A program made the translations under genes and the position numbers. A stretch of DNA of 64,000 nt from Tabrizicola_A sp965284335 (GTDB taxonomy: Bacteria; Pseudomonadota; Alphaproteobacteria; Rhodobacterales; Rhodobacteraceae). Below, piece by piece: positions 44,152 through 53,303 of the stretch; position 1 is the first letter of the stretch; each line of letters opens with the position of its first letter. Under the pieces are notes generated by a model. It was not told where the DNA came from. It did no database searches and saw only the letters and a program-made list of their open reading frames with translations. The DNA is taken from NCBI RefSeq assembly GCF_965284335.1, contig NZ_OZ260076.1; one strand, given 5' to 3'.

Positions 44152-44865
44152 ATGACCGATGACCTTCTTGGCCAGCCGCTGCCCGGCTGGACCCCGCCGC
44201 CCGCGCCCGAAGGCGTAACCCTTGAAGGCCAGTTTGTGCGGCTAGAGCGGATGGAGCCTGACACTCACGCCGCCGATCTGCACCGCGCCTATACCGGGCA
44301 TGACCGGCTGTGGGATTACATGCCCTATGGGCCGTTTTCGTCCTCTGCGGCCTATCACCGTTGGGCCAAGGAAACGGCCAGCGGCGCGGACCCCTTGTTT
44401 TATGTGCTGCGCGACAAGGCGACGGGGCATTGCGGGGGGGTGGCCAGCTATCTGCGTATCACGCCCGCGTCTGGGTCCATCGAGGTGGGGCATATCTGCC
44501 TTGCGCCGGAAATCGCGCGCGGTCGGGTCTGGACCGAGGCGATGTTTCTGATGATGGATTGGGCCTTTACCGCCGGGTATCGCCGCTATGAATGGAAGTG
44601 CAACGCGCTGAACATGGCCTCGCGCCGTGCGGCGCAGCGGCTGGGGTTCAGCTATGAGGGGATTTTCCGGCAGGCCACCGTGGTCAAGGGGCGCAACCGC
44701 GACACCGCATGGTTTGCGATGATTGATGCCGAATGGCCCGCCCTGCGCGAGGCTTATGCCGCTTGGCTCTCGCCGCGCAATTTCGATGCGGCCGGGCGGC
44801 AGCGAGAGCGGCTGTCGGACCTCACCCGCCTTGTGCGCGCCGCCGATGATCCGGCGCTGCGATAG
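44152..44865 (+). CDS. GNAT-family acetyltransferase (RimJ/RimL-like)
   Basis: About 237 residues. The acetyl-CoA motif region is IEVGHICLAPEIARGRVWTEA spread over two strands, then the RimJ-type WKCNALNMASRRAAQRLGF. It probably acetylates a protein N-terminus or small amine. The ATG at 44152 has aaagg nine bases before it; 44143 is the in-frame alternative. It follows DUF1501 by 52 bases on the same strand. Confidence 0.88.
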   Translation: MTDDLLGQPLPGWTPPPAPEGVTLEGQFVRLERMEPDTHAADLHRAYTGHDRLWDYMPYGPFSSSAAYHRWAKETASGADPLFYVLRDKATGHCGGVASYLRITPASGSIEVGHICLAPEIARGRVWTEAMFLMMDWAFTAGYRRYEWKCNALNMASRRAAQRLGFSYEGIFRQATVVKGRNRDTAWFAMIDAEWPALREAYAAWLSPRNFDAAGRQRERLSDLTRLVRAADDPALR

Positions 44866-44994
44866 GGCGCGATGCCATCGTTGCCGTGATGCCGCGCATC
44901 GTGGCCTTTGGCCAAAAGGCTGCGCTGGCATCTGCAACTGACCGCAGGGTGGCGCAACCCCTCCTCGCCAATCCGCCAAACGCTCTGTGTCCGA

Positions 44995-45804
44995 TCAATC
45001 GGGTGGCGCAAAATCTGGCCCCTGTTTTAGCCGCGCGGCAAGGGCGGCGCGCAAAGGGGCCAGCCGCGCCTCAGCCTCGGCGGCGTCATGGCTTGCCGCG
45101 CCCGCATCCTGCAACCGATCTGCGGCGGCGGCCAAGCCCGCATCACCGCCCTGCCGCGCCAAGCCGGCGACAAAGGCCCCGATATAGCGCTGCCGGTCCG
45201 CATCGGGCTGACCGCAAAGCGCGTCATGCGCAAAGGCCAGATCATCGTGCAGCGCCAAAGGGTCGGGCACCAAAGGGAGATCGCGCGCCAAAGGCGGTGG
45301 GTAAATATCAAGATCAGGCAATAATGGGCGCAGCACACGGCATAATTGCGCGATGTTTTCCAAAGGCTTGTCCAGATACCCATCGGCCCCCGCCGCCATG
45401 ACCAGCGCGCGGCCATCCGACCGGCCCGAAATGCCGATCACCACCGGCGGTCTGCGCGGGGCATCCACCAATTGCCGGATCAAAAGATCGCCCCGCCCAT
45501 CGGGCAGACCCAAATCCACCAAAACCACATCAGGGCGGTAAACCCGCAGATGATCGCGTGCAGCAGCCAATGTTTCAGCCCGCCGCAACCGTGCGCCCGC
45601 GCGGCGCGCAATCAGGCGCAGCGCCTCACAGGCAAAGCGGCTGTCATCGACGACAAGGATCGTCACGCCTTGCAAGGGCAGAAGTGCCGGCCATTGCGCC
45701 CCACCGCGGGGCACATGCTGTGCGGTTTGAGCAGGTTGAAAGACGGGGGCAGCCCGCGGTGCAGGAGACAAAGCAGCATTGGGCGGGCTGTGACCTTGGG
45801 GCAT
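44995..45804 (-). CDS. Response-regulator receiver protein
   Basis: 269 residues. A Pro/Ala-rich N-terminal tail of about 45 residues is followed by a receiver domain (ILVVDDSRFACEALRL, phospho-acceptor Asp in VLVDLGLPDG, and Lys in YLDKPLEN). The C-terminal 100 residues are helical and have no DNA-binding domain; the family commonly places an Hpt-like bundle there, but I see no HxxKG active-site histidine. It lacks a neighbouring kinase. It may be a phospho-sink or scaffold. Confidence 0.8.
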   Translation of the reverse strand: MPQGHSPPNAALSPAPRAAPVFQPAQTAQHVPRGGAQWPALLPLQGVTILVVDDSRFACEALRLIARRAGARLRRAETLAAARDHLRVYRPDVVLVDLGLPDGRGDLLIRQLVDAPRRPPVVIGISGRSDGRALVMAAGADGYLDKPLENIAQLCRVLRPLLPDLDIYPPPLARDLPLVPDPLALHDDLAFAHDALCGQPDADRQRYIGAFVAGLARQGGDAGLAAAADRLQDAGAASHDAAEAEARLAPLRAALAARLKQGPDFAPPD

Positions 45805-45975
45805 GGCGAACCTCGTGCAGGGCAGATGACCTAAAGCCAGTCAACCACGCGGCTGCCTAACACTTGGTAAACTTCCCCCCGCCCTTGCGGTTTTTTCGCC
45901 TGCGACCTCGGTGCCTCTTGCCCAAAGCGCTGTGCTTGCACATAACCGCAGAAACCACCACCAAAGGAGCCCGCC

Positions 45976-46376
<401 letters not shown>

Positions 46377-46380
<4 letters not shown>

Positions 46381-46643
46381 GCATCACCGCCGCCCTCGTT
46401 TTATTCGCTGTGACGTGGTTCATGGTGTTTTTCTGCGTGCTGCCGCTGCGCTTTAAAAGTCAGGCGGATCTGGGGCATGTCACCCCCGGCACGCCCGCCT
46501 CGGCCCCCGAAGATGCGATGGTGGGCAAGAAGGCCAAGATCACCACGGCCATCGCCGCTGTGGTGTTTGCCGGGCTTTATGCGATCATCACCTCGGGCCT
46601 GATCACGCGGCACAATATGGATGTGTTCGGCATCATGAACTAG
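46377..46643 (+). CDS. DUF1467 membrane protein
   Basis: 88 residues with two membrane helices flanking a short loop (RFKSQADLGHVTPGTPASAP). It overlaps mce by four bases and converges on the EI24 gene, overlapping it by four. The function is unknown. Confidence 0.9.
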
Positions 46644-47332
46644 GCTTTTGCCGCCATGCGGTGAAAGAGATGGGTAAAGGTCGCCACGCCCAAGACCGGG
46701 ATCACCAGATTGACCAAGGGCACCGATAGGGGGGCTGCCATCAAGATGCCGGCAAGCCAGATCCGGCCCGAGTTTCGCGCCCGCAGCGCCTTGGCACCCT
46801 CACGGCCGATGCGGCGCGTGGCGACAAGGGTGAAATACTCCCGCCCCAAAAGCCAGCCATTCACCGCCCAAAACACCACCGGAATGAAGGGCCCGGCAAA
46901 GACATAAAGCACCAAGGCCAGCACATTGGCCGCAATCACCAGACCCAGAAAATTCAACGATTCGACCAGACTGTCACCAAAGCGCGCCGGTTGGGCAGCG
47001 GGCAGGCCGGGGTAATGGCGGTCCTCTACCGCATTGGCGATGTCTTCCAAAAACAGCCCCGAAAAGGCCGATGCCACCGGCACCATCAGAAACACCGACA
47101 GCCCCAGCATCAGCAAAAGCGATCCCCAGCCCAACAGCGTCTCGATCCCGGTCACCGGGCCGACAAAGGGAATTTCCACACTGCCGGGGGCAAAGCTGTT
47201 GATCAGCGCCAGAAAGCCCGCATAGACCCCCGCCAAAAGCGCCAAGGCCAAGAGGATGCCAAGGCCCATCACCCGGCGAAAGCGGCTGTCACCCATCTGG
47301 CCAAGCGCTTTGAAAAAGCTGGAAAAGATCAC
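46640..47332 (-). CDS. EI24/CysZ-like membrane protein
   Basis: 230 residues with about six membrane segments, EI24-domain type (FSGLFLEDIANAVEDRHYPG and the ALNWWLLGREYF-like region here NGWLLGREYFTL). CysZ in enterics is linked to sulfate uptake; that is not implied here. The GTG at 47332 overlaps the nitroreductase stop by four bases (gtga), and VIFSSFFKALGQMGD matches the family start; an ATG at 47344 lacks a binding site. Confidence 0.85.
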   Translation of the reverse strand: MIFSSFFKALGQMGDSRFRRVMGLGILLALALLAGVYAGFLALINSFAPGSVEIPFVGPVTGIETLLGWGSLLLMLGLSVFLMVPVASAFSGLFLEDIANAVEDRHYPGLPAAQPARFGDSLVESLNFLGLVIAANVLALVLYVFAGPFIPVVFWAVNGWLLGREYFTLVATRRIGREGAKALRARNSGRIWLAGILMAAPLSVPLVNLVIPVLGVATFTHLFHRMAAKA

Positions 47333-47907
47333 GAAAGACCCCATTGCACCACACGCGCCAGATCGGGGCGCGGCCGGGCAGGGGCCGGGCTGCCGGGCGT
47401 GCCGATATGGATGATGCCTGCCACGGTTTCAGACCCGGTGCAGCCAAAGGCGGAGGCTGAGAACCCGGCGTCATGTGACACCCAGCCCGTCAACCAATTG
47501 GCCCCCCAACCGGCGGCTGTTGCCGCGTTCACCACCCCAAGGCACAAGGCCCCTGCCGACAAAACCTGTTCTTGATGCGGAATTTTTGGCACGTCTTGCG
47601 GTGCGGAAATCACCACCACCGCCAGATGGCTGCGGTCGAACTGCCCGCGCCCCTTGTCGATTTTTTCCGCGTCATAGCCCAATTCGCGCGCCCGCGCCTC
47701 GGCCAGATCGGCCAGCCGCGTCAGGTCGGGACGGCTTAGCACGATCAGCCGCCACGGCTCTAGCTTGCCATGATCTGGTACGCGCAGGGCGGCGGTCAGG
47801 ATCGGTTCCAATTCTGCCCGCGAAGGCACGGGGCCGGAAAAGAGTTTGGCCGATTGCGATTGGCGGTTGGCCAGAAACTCAAAGGCGGCGGGGTTGGGGC
47901 TGGGCAT
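47329..47907 (-). CDS. Nitroreductase-family FMN protein
   Basis: 192 residues of the NfsA/FRP fold. Family features are RVPDHGKLEPWRLIVL (FMN site), and the GWGANWLTGW and IIHIGTPG segments. It reduces nitro or quinone-like substrates with NAD(P)H; the natural substrate is unknown. The ATG at 47907 has ggag six bases before it. It is coupled to the EI24 gene. Confidence 0.92.
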   Translation of the reverse strand: MPSPNPAAFEFLANRQSQSAKLFSGPVPSRAELEPILTAALRVPDHGKLEPWRLIVLSRPDLTRLADLAEARARELGYDAEKIDKGRGQFDRSHLAVVVISAPQDVPKIPHQEQVLSAGALCLGVVNAATAAGWGANWLTGWVSHDAGFSASAFGCTGSETVAGIIHIGTPGSPAPARPRPDLARVVQWGLS

Positions 47908-48024
47908 GGGCATCTCCGATGGGGCGGCTTGCGTGGCGAAGATGTCTGGCAAAGGGCGGGTCAGGTCAAGCCTGCCCTGCCGTAAAGGCTTGCATCCGCC
48001 GGGCCAGTGCAGAAGGTTGGGGCC

Positions 48025-48282
48025 ATGCAAAAGGGTGATTGGGCAGATTTGGCGGTGGTGGGGGCGGAATTTGCCCTGCGCGTGACCCCACGCGCGCGCC
48101 GCGAGGAGATCACCCGCGATGCAACTGGCATCCGCGTGGCCGTCTTTGCCCCGCCCGAGGATGGCAAGGCCAATGCCGCCGTTCAGGCGCTGTTGGCCCA
48201 TGCACTGGGGGTTGCGAAATCACGCCTAAGCCTTGTGCGCGGGGCGACCTCACGCGACAAGGTGTTCCGGCTGGAGCCTTAG
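48025..48282 (+). CDS. DUF167 (YggU-type) protein
   Basis: 85 residues. The DUF167 pattern RVTPRARREE, then PPEDGKANAAVQALLA and GATSRDKVF, is complete. The ATG at 48025 has agaagg eight bases before it. Divergent from nitroreductase; its stop overlaps the convergent 80-residue gene. The function is not known. Confidence 0.93.
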   Translation: MQKGDWADLAVVGAEFALRVTPRARREEITRDATGIRVAVFAPPEDGKANAAVQALLAHALGVAKSRLSLVRGATSRDKVFRLEP

Positions 48283-48521
48283 GGCTTTTTGTCGATGCGG
48301 TAGCTGCCTTCGGGCAAATCCAGTGCCGCGGCCAGATCACGCAGCTGCGCCATCGACAGGGTCACGATCTGCGGCTCATCCGTCATGTCATCGACCTGCC
48401 GGATCACAACGCAATCTTCAAACGCCTCGATGATGACATCCTCTTGCAAGGGCATATCGGGATCGCCCTCATCGACAAGGGTGATCACGGTGGCGTCAAA
48501 TTCGTGCTCGATGGTAAACAT
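48279..48521 (-). CDS. Conserved small acidic protein
   Basis: 80 residues, acidic at its centre (DEGDPDMPLQED, then DDMTDEPQ), starting MFTIEHEFDATVITLV. I do not recognise a domain. The end LSMAQLRDLAAALDLP is helical. It is divergent from the M48 lipoprotein gene and overlaps DUF167 by four bases tail to tail. Codon use is like its neighbours, so it is probably real. Confidence 0.7.
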   Translation of the reverse strand: MFTIEHEFDATVITLVDEGDPDMPLQEDVIIEAFEDCVVIRQVDDMTDEPQIVTLSMAQLRDLAAALDLPEGSYRIDKKP

Positions 48522-48639
48522 AGACCGATGGTAGGGGCCTTCGCAGCGCAGGGCAAGCCCGGTCAGATTTCTGTGAGGGTCTGGCAGTTGGGCGGTGGGA
48601 TCGCTAAAACTTTGGCAGGCAGGACAAGGAAGGGTGGCC

Positions 48640-49365
48640 ATGGGGATCAGGCGTTTTTCGATGGTTTTGGCAGCGCTCGCCGTGGCGGGCTGCGTGCAGA
48701 CCGTGTCGATGCCCAGCTCTGGGCCCCCACAACCGGGCTTTGAGGTCGCCGCCGCGCCGATCTTGTCGCCCGCTGAGGCGGCCGAGAATTTCGTCACCGT
48801 GATCGACCGCGTCAAGCCGGTGGCGGAAACCTACTGCCGCCGCCTTTCGCGGGTGGCCAATTGCGACTTTCAGATCGTGATCGATGATCGCCCCGGCCAG
48901 CCTGCCAATGCGTTTCAGACCGTGGATCGGTCGGGGCGGCCCATTCTGGCCTTTACCGTGCCTTTGATCCGCGATGCCCGCAACCGTGACGAGCTGGCCT
49001 TTGTGCTGGGCCATGAGGCGGCGCATCATATCGCGGGCCACCTGCCGCGCCAGCAAAGCAAGGCCATGGCGGGGGCGGTGCTGGCCGGTATCTTGGTGCA
49101 GGCCAGCGGTGGTGGCCAAGAGGCGGTGGCCAGCGCCCAAGACATCGGCGCCTTTGTGGGCGCGCGGCAATATTCCAAGGAATTTGAGCTGGAGGCCGAC
49201 CGTCTGGGGGCCGAAATCGCCTATATGGCGGGGTTTGATCCGCGGGTGGGAGCGGCGTTTTTTGACCGCATCCCCGATCCGGGCGATCAGTTTTTGGGCA
49301 CCCATCCGGCCAATTCCGACCGCAAGCGCGTGGTGGCCGAGACGGTGGCGCGGCTGGGCGGTTGA
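48640..49365 (+). CDS. M48-family metalloprotease, lipoprotein
   Basis: 241 residues. A lipobox (LAVAGC, Cys18) ends the signal peptide, so it is anchored to a membrane. HEAAH in GHEAAHHIAGH (about residue 124) is the zinc site, with a distal Glu in ELEADRLGAEIAYMAG. This is the BepA/LoiP-type envelope protease layout without TPR repeats. aaggaaggg lies before the ATG. Confidence 0.92.
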   Translation: MGIRRFSMVLAALAVAGCVQTVSMPSSGPPQPGFEVAAAPILSPAEAAENFVTVIDRVKPVAETYCRRLSRVANCDFQIVIDDRPGQPANAFQTVDRSGRPILAFTVPLIRDARNRDELAFVLGHEAAHHIAGHLPRQQSKAMAGAVLAGILVQASGGGQEAVASAQDIGAFVGARQYSKEFELEADRLGAEIAYMAGFDPRVGAAFFDRIPDPGDQFLGTHPANSDRKRVVAETVARLGG

Positions 49366-49375
49366 GCGGGCGGAT

Positions 49376-49389
49376 TTGACCTGCATCAA
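49376..49389. promoter_or_regulatory. FNR-like binding site (ttgac-ctgc-atcaa)
   Basis: ttgacctgcatcaa matches the FNR/FnrL consensus ttgat-n4-atcaa at nine of ten positions. It lies 59 bases before the DUF6455 ATG; a class II arrangement would put the start near 49424 and a leader of about 24 bases. It suggests oxygen-dependent control. Confidence 0.65.
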
Positions 49390-49447
49390 AGCGCAAAGCC
49401 CGCGCAGCCTGCACCATGAGCTCACAGGCTAGGCGAAAGGGCCGCAG

Positions 49448-49699
49448 ATGTTTGGCTATTCTCAATCTCCTCGCGCTTGGGGCTTTACCCGCGGCATGGC
49501 GCGCACCATTGGATGTTCACTGCCCGATGCGGTGGTGGATGGCTGGCTCAGCCGGGATGAACTGAGCGATTTGGTGGAAACCTGCCGCACCTGCGGCCAG
49601 ACCCGCAAATGCACCGATTTTCTTGCCCATACGGTGCAGGCGGCGGATTTGCCCGGCTTTTGCCCCAATGCCCGCGCCTTGGGCGCGCTGCGGCCTTAG
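49448..49699 (+). CDS. DUF6455 small cysteine-motif protein
   Basis: 83 residues. A C-terminal Cys cluster: CRTCGQTRKC then, 18 residues on, GFCPN. The spacing could bind a metal or Fe-S centre. The family is small, frequent in Rhodobacteraceae and of unknown function. gaaaggg precedes the ATG. An FNR-like site lies upstream. It is followed by a gap and the convergent glycosyltransferase. Confidence 0.85.
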   Translation: MFGYSQSPRAWGFTRGMARTIGCSLPDAVVDGWLSRDELSDLVETCRTCGQTRKCTDFLAHTVQAADLPGFCPNARALGALRP

Positions 49700-49733
49700 G
49701 GGCAAAGGCTGTCGGGGTGCCGGCAGGCTGGGA

Positions 49734-50780
49734 TCAGCCAAGACCCGGGCCTGCACCGTCCAAAAGCTCGGGCATAGAGGCCGCCAGCGCCGCGATGGCC
49801 GAGGCATGGGCCGCTTCGCAGGCGCGCTGGGCGGCGGCAATTTCGGGGTTGGCCATGAGATCGGCCAAAAGCGGCGCGACCAGATCATCATACCGCCGGA
49901 TCGAATGTTCCGCATGGCCGCGCCCGGCGCGCAAGGTGAAATATTCCATCGTATGGCGGTTGTTTTCGGCATCTGACTTGGCTGCAGCCCCACGCCCACG
50001 GGCGCGCCGCAAGAGATAGCTGTCCAGCGTCTTGATCGGATAGTGGTTATACTGCCCAAGCTTATAGCCAACCTGATCCTTGGGGATATGGCGGAACTTG
50101 TCGCCCAAGGGTGTGCCGGGTTCCAGCATATAGCTGCTGCCATCTTGCGCGCAAAACACCTGCAACGGATCCCTGCCCTTATGTCCCACCATGTGATGAT
50201 TGTGGATGCCGCGAAAGCGGGCAGGCGCGCGTGTCAGGGTTTTGACCGCCTGATTGGCGCGGTGCGCCTTGCCCAAGGCCATAGGAAAGGCGCGGGTGAC
50301 GGGGCCGGGTGTCCAATGGGTTTGCGGCAGATCCGAAAAGCTGCGCGCGCTCAGCGCGATGATATCGGCCGCCCCCGCCCGTGCCGTCAGGTCTTGCACG
50401 CGGTGCTGACCGATGTGGATGTTCAGAAACTCATCCGTGTCCAGCATCATCAGCCAATCGGCCCGATCTATCGGGTGGGTGGCGCGGATGCGGGCATAGC
50501 CCGCATGTTGGGGGATGGTGCCTTGGGGCACCTCATTGGGGACATGGCCAATGATCCCGGCCCGGTCCAGCGCAGTCAGCAGCGCATCGGACCCATCGCT
50601 GCAATCATTCGAGGCGACATAGATCGCATCAAAGCCCAGAACCTTGTGATGGGCGACCCATTCCAGAATGAACGGTCCTTCGTTCTTGAGCGACGAGATC
50701 AGGACATGACGAGCGGGCACGCGATACAGGCTCCGAACGGGGGGCCTTTTCAGCCTAGCATGGGGTAATGTGCTTGGCAA
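49734..50780 (-). CDS. Glycosyltransferase family 2/92-like
   Basis: 348 residues. The GT fold begins RHVLISSLKNEGPFILEW, and the metal/sugar-nucleotide DxD is MMLDTDEFLN. The type is that of the Glyco_tranf_2_4 group. No membrane segment is seen, so it acts in the cytoplasm. The acceptor is unknown and no other glycan gene is near. The C-terminus is Ala-rich. Confidence 0.87.
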   Translation of the reverse strand: MPSTLPHARLKRPPVRSLYRVPARHVLISSLKNEGPFILEWVAHHKVLGFDAIYVASNDCSDGSDALLTALDRAGIIGHVPNEVPQGTIPQHAGYARIRATHPIDRADWLMMLDTDEFLNIHIGQHRVQDLTARAGAADIIALSARSFSDLPQTHWTPGPVTRAFPMALGKAHRANQAVKTLTRAPARFRGIHNHHMVGHKGRDPLQVFCAQDGSSYMLEPGTPLGDKFRHIPKDQVGYKLGQYNHYPIKTLDSYLLRRARGRGAAAKSDAENNRHTMEYFTLRAGRGHAEHSIRRYDDLVAPLLADLMANPEIAAAQRACEAAHASAIAALAASMPELLDGAGPGLG

Positions 50781-50833
50781 AGCGGGCTTGCCCCACCTTC
50801 ACAGCCCAACTGCGCGCCGCTAAGGTGGCGGCC

Positions 50834-51193
50834 ATGTTGCAGATCGAAGATGTCTTGCGCGACCGGGGGTCACGCTATGCGGTGTCGGGCGGGCCGGTTC
50901 AGGGCCGGGCCGGGGCCGAGGCTTTTCTGGCCGATTTGAAGCGGGCCAAGAAATTCGCCAAGGCCACGCATAACACTTGGGCTTGTGTCTTTTCCGATGT
51001 GGGGCCGGTGAAGAATGACGATGGCGAGGCCGGGGCGGGGGCGGTGATCGTGAAGATGCTGGAGCGGGCGGGGCTCGTTGATCACATCGTGGTGGTCACG
51101 CGATGGTATGGCGGGGTGCATCTGGGGGGCGACCGCTTTGCCCATGTGGTCACGTGCACCCGCGCCTATCTTGAAGCGCTTGGCCCCCGTTAA
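50834..51193 (+). CDS. YigZ/IMPACT-domain protein (N-terminal domain only)
   Basis: 119 residues. The UPF0029 pattern NTWACVFSDVG, then KNDDGEAGAGAVI and TRWYGGVHLGGDRF, is clear. YigZ is usually about 200 residues with a second domain; here only the N-terminal domain is present, as in some alphaproteobacteria. It begins at 50834 with aaggtgg before it and is followed by dgkA on the same strand. Confidence 0.87.
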   Translation: MLQIEDVLRDRGSRYAVSGGPVQGRAGAEAFLADLKRAKKFAKATHNTWACVFSDVGPVKNDDGEAGAGAVIVKMLERAGLVDHIVVVTRWYGGVHLGGDRFAHVVTCTRAYLEALGPR

Positions 51194-51223
51194 GCCGGGC
51201 ATAGGTGGCAAAGGAGGGGCTTG

Positions 51224-51586
51224 GTGAAACTGGACATCAGGGCAGAGCTGCAACGGGTGGCCAATACGGTCCTGTGGTCATGGCAGGGCTGGACAGCGGC
51301 ATGGGCCAGCGAGAAATCCTTGCGGCAATGGAGTTTGGTGAATGTTTTGTCGGCGCTGGCCTGTTTTATGGTTGAGATGACGGCAGGCGAGCGCGCCCTT
51401 ATTCTGGCGCTGGGCTTGCTGATTTTGGCGGCAGAGCTGATGAACACCGCGCTGGAGGAGGTGGTGGATTATCTGTCCACCGACCGCCACCCAAGGGCCA
51501 AAAAAGCCAAGGATTGCGGCAGTGCTGCGGTGGCCCTAACGGCGATGGCCGGAGGGCTGGCCTGGGTGGTGGTGCTGATCGGCTGA
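51224..51586 (+). CDS. dgkA: Diacylglycerol kinase (DgkA)
   Basis: 120 residues, three membrane segments. The active-site pattern AAELMNTALEEVVD carries the family Glu/Asn residues. It phosphorylates diacylglycerol (or undecaprenol) at the inner membrane. The GTG at 51224 has aaggagg six bases before it; the TTG just upstream is too close to that site. Confidence 0.94.
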   Translation: MKLDIRAELQRVANTVLWSWQGWTAAWASEKSLRQWSLVNVLSALACFMVEMTAGERALILALGLLILAAELMNTALEEVVDYLSTDRHPRAKKAKDCGSAAVALTAMAGGLAWVVVLIG

Positions 51587-51594
51587 GATCTCTG

Positions 51595-51633
51595 GCTCAC
51601 TCCTCGGGCGCGCCAAGGCGCTTCTCGTCGTGG
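51595..51633. repeat. Possible GACGATGAG-family relative
   Basis: gctcactcctcgggcgcgcc followed by aaggcgcttctcgtcg; loosely like the 25015 region. The similarity is suggestive only. It lies after dgkA. Confidence 0.3.
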
Positions 51634-51674
51634 CGGGGTGGTTTGGCGTTGGTTTGCGCGGTGGGCCGTAGAAT

Positions 51675-51697
51675 TTGAGTATTTGGAAAGGCGCAAG
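51675..51697 (+). repeat. Intergenic repeat, GTATTTGG-type, copy 4
   Basis: ttgagtatttggaaaggcgc followed by aag, identical over 23 bases to 39373-39395 on the other strand. It lies between convergent dgkA and GntR genes. Confidence 0.7.
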
Positions 51698-51714
51698 ACC
51701 TTTTGGGCGCGGGC

Positions 51715-52377
51715 CTAGCTGATCAGGTGGCGCAGCCCTTGGGTCACATCGGTGCGCACGGCCAAGCGCAGGCCCGGCTCGTCGCCGGCACGCAGGGCGG
51801 CCAGAATCAGCCGGTGGTGTTGCGGCAGATCGCGGCGGCGGATCTTTTGGTAAAGCGCGCGCATGGTGGGGCCCAGTTGCAGCCAGACCGTTTCGATCAT
51901 GGCCAGCATCGCCGGGGTCTGGGCGCGCAGGTAAAGCGTGCGGTGAAATTCCAGATTGGTGCGGACATAAGATACCGCATCTTGATTCATCACCGCTTCT
52001 TGGTTGGCGGTGTTGATGGCGGCCAACCTGTCAATCAGCGCAAAATGCACGCGCGGCAAGGCGCGGCTGGCCATTTCAGGCTCTAACAGGGCACGAATGG
52101 CCGCCAGTTCCTCGATCCGTTCGGGGGTGAGGTCAGGGGTGGTGATGCGTCCCGAGGAAGAAAAGCTGAGCGCCCCTTCGGCAGCCAAGCGGCGCGCGGC
52201 CTCACGCACCGGGGTGATCGACACGTCAAACTGGGCCGCCAGACCGCGCAGGGTCAAGGCCTGACCGGGGGCCAATTCGCCATGCATGACCTGTTGACGC
52301 AGCGCGCGATAGACACGCTCATGCGCGGCGGCGTTCGGGTCGGCAAGCCTTGGGGCGGGGCGGAGTGTCAGGGCCAT
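51715..52377 (-). CDS. GntR/FCD-family regulator
   Basis: 220 residues. The N-terminal winged helix (ERVYRALRQQVMHGELAPG and the ITPVREAARRL recognition region) is followed by the all-helical FCD domain, with its metal-binding His/Asp pattern in part (LEFHRTLYL). The ATG at 52377 is used; an in-frame ATG at 52395 has aagg before it and is an alternative. The controlled genes are not obvious. Confidence 0.87.
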   Translation of the reverse strand: MALTLRPAPRLADPNAAAHERVYRALRQQVMHGELAPGQALTLRGLAAQFDVSITPVREAARRLAAEGALSFSSSGRITTPDLTPERIEELAAIRALLEPEMASRALPRVHFALIDRLAAINTANQEAVMNQDAVSYVRTNLEFHRTLYLRAQTPAMLAMIETVWLQLGPTMRALYQKIRRRDLPQHHRLILAALRAGDEPGLRLAVRTDVTQGLRHLIS

Positions 52378-52408
52378 GGCCCAGCGAAACAACATGCCCG
52401 CGCCTTGG

Positions 52409-53104
52409 TCAATCCCCCGCAGTGGTAAAGCGCAAGGCATGCAGCGCGCCACCATGGCGGTGCAGCCAGTTTCGCTGTGCCTGCCAGCCGGGATAAAGTC
52501 TGTCGACCACCGCCCAAAACCGCGGGGAATGGTTCATCTCGACCAGATGGGCCACCTCATGGGCGGCGACATAGCGCAGCACGGACGGCGGGGCCATGAT
52601 CAGCCGCCACGAATACATCAAGGCCCCATCCGAGGTGCAGGAGCCCCAGCGCGAGCGGGTGTCGCGTAAGGTCACCCGCGTCACCTTGCGGCCGATCTGG
52701 GCGGCGTAATGATCGGATGCGGCCACCAGCCTGTCACGCGCCAGCGCTTTCAGCCAGGCCTGCACCCGCGCGCCTGCCGCCGCCGGGTCTCCGGGCACCC
52801 GCAGATGGGGGCCATCAACCGTAAGGCTGCGACCGCCACCTTGGGCCAGGATCAGCGCATCCCCCTCAACCATCAGCTGGCTTCCAAAGGTCACGAGTGC
52901 CGTTTTTGGCAAGCGTGACAAGGCGTTGCGCAGCCATTCCTCTTGGGCGCGCAGAAAGGCCATGGCGTCCTTTTCAGAACTGCGCAGTGGCACAGAGAGC
53001 GTGACCTTGCCATCCAGCCGCGACACCCGCAGCGAAAAGCGCGTTGCCCGCGCCGAGCGGCGCAGCACAACATCAACCGCAGGTGGGCCGGGTAGGGTGG
53101 GCAT
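52409..53104 (-). CDS. YgjP-type M48/DUF45 metalloprotease
   Basis: 231 residues. HExxH is in AAHEVAHLVEMNH near residue 185, with the DUF45 pattern RSRWGSCTSDGALMYSWRLI before it. The ATG at 53104 (MPTLPGPPAV) has gaagg before it; an upstream in-frame ATG at 53143 does not. Probably cytoplasmic; function uncertain. Confidence 0.9.
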   Translation of the reverse strand: MPTLPGPPAVDVVLRRSARATRFSLRVSRLDGKVTLSVPLRSSEKDAMAFLRAQEEWLRNALSRLPKTALVTFGSQLMVEGDALILAQGGGRSLTVDGPHLRVPGDPAAAGARVQAWLKALARDRLVAASDHYAAQIGRKVTRVTLRDTRSRWGSCTSDGALMYSWRLIMAPPSVLRYVAAHEVAHLVEMNHSPRFWAVVDRLYPGWQAQRNWLHRHGGALHALRFTTAGD

Positions 53105-53303
53105 GAAACCTTCGGTGGGGTGAATATGGGCTATCTGGGCCATGCAGCATAGCGATCTTGAGACGTCCCGCAACCGGCGCGCGGGCGCCCTTTTCTGCCC
53201 ACTGTCCTTGCCTTGCGTCTTTCGTGGCAAAAGCCTTTGACACTGCACGGGAGTTGTGGCAATCGCCTGCGATACTGAAATGACAGCCTGAAAAGGGAAG
53301 ACC

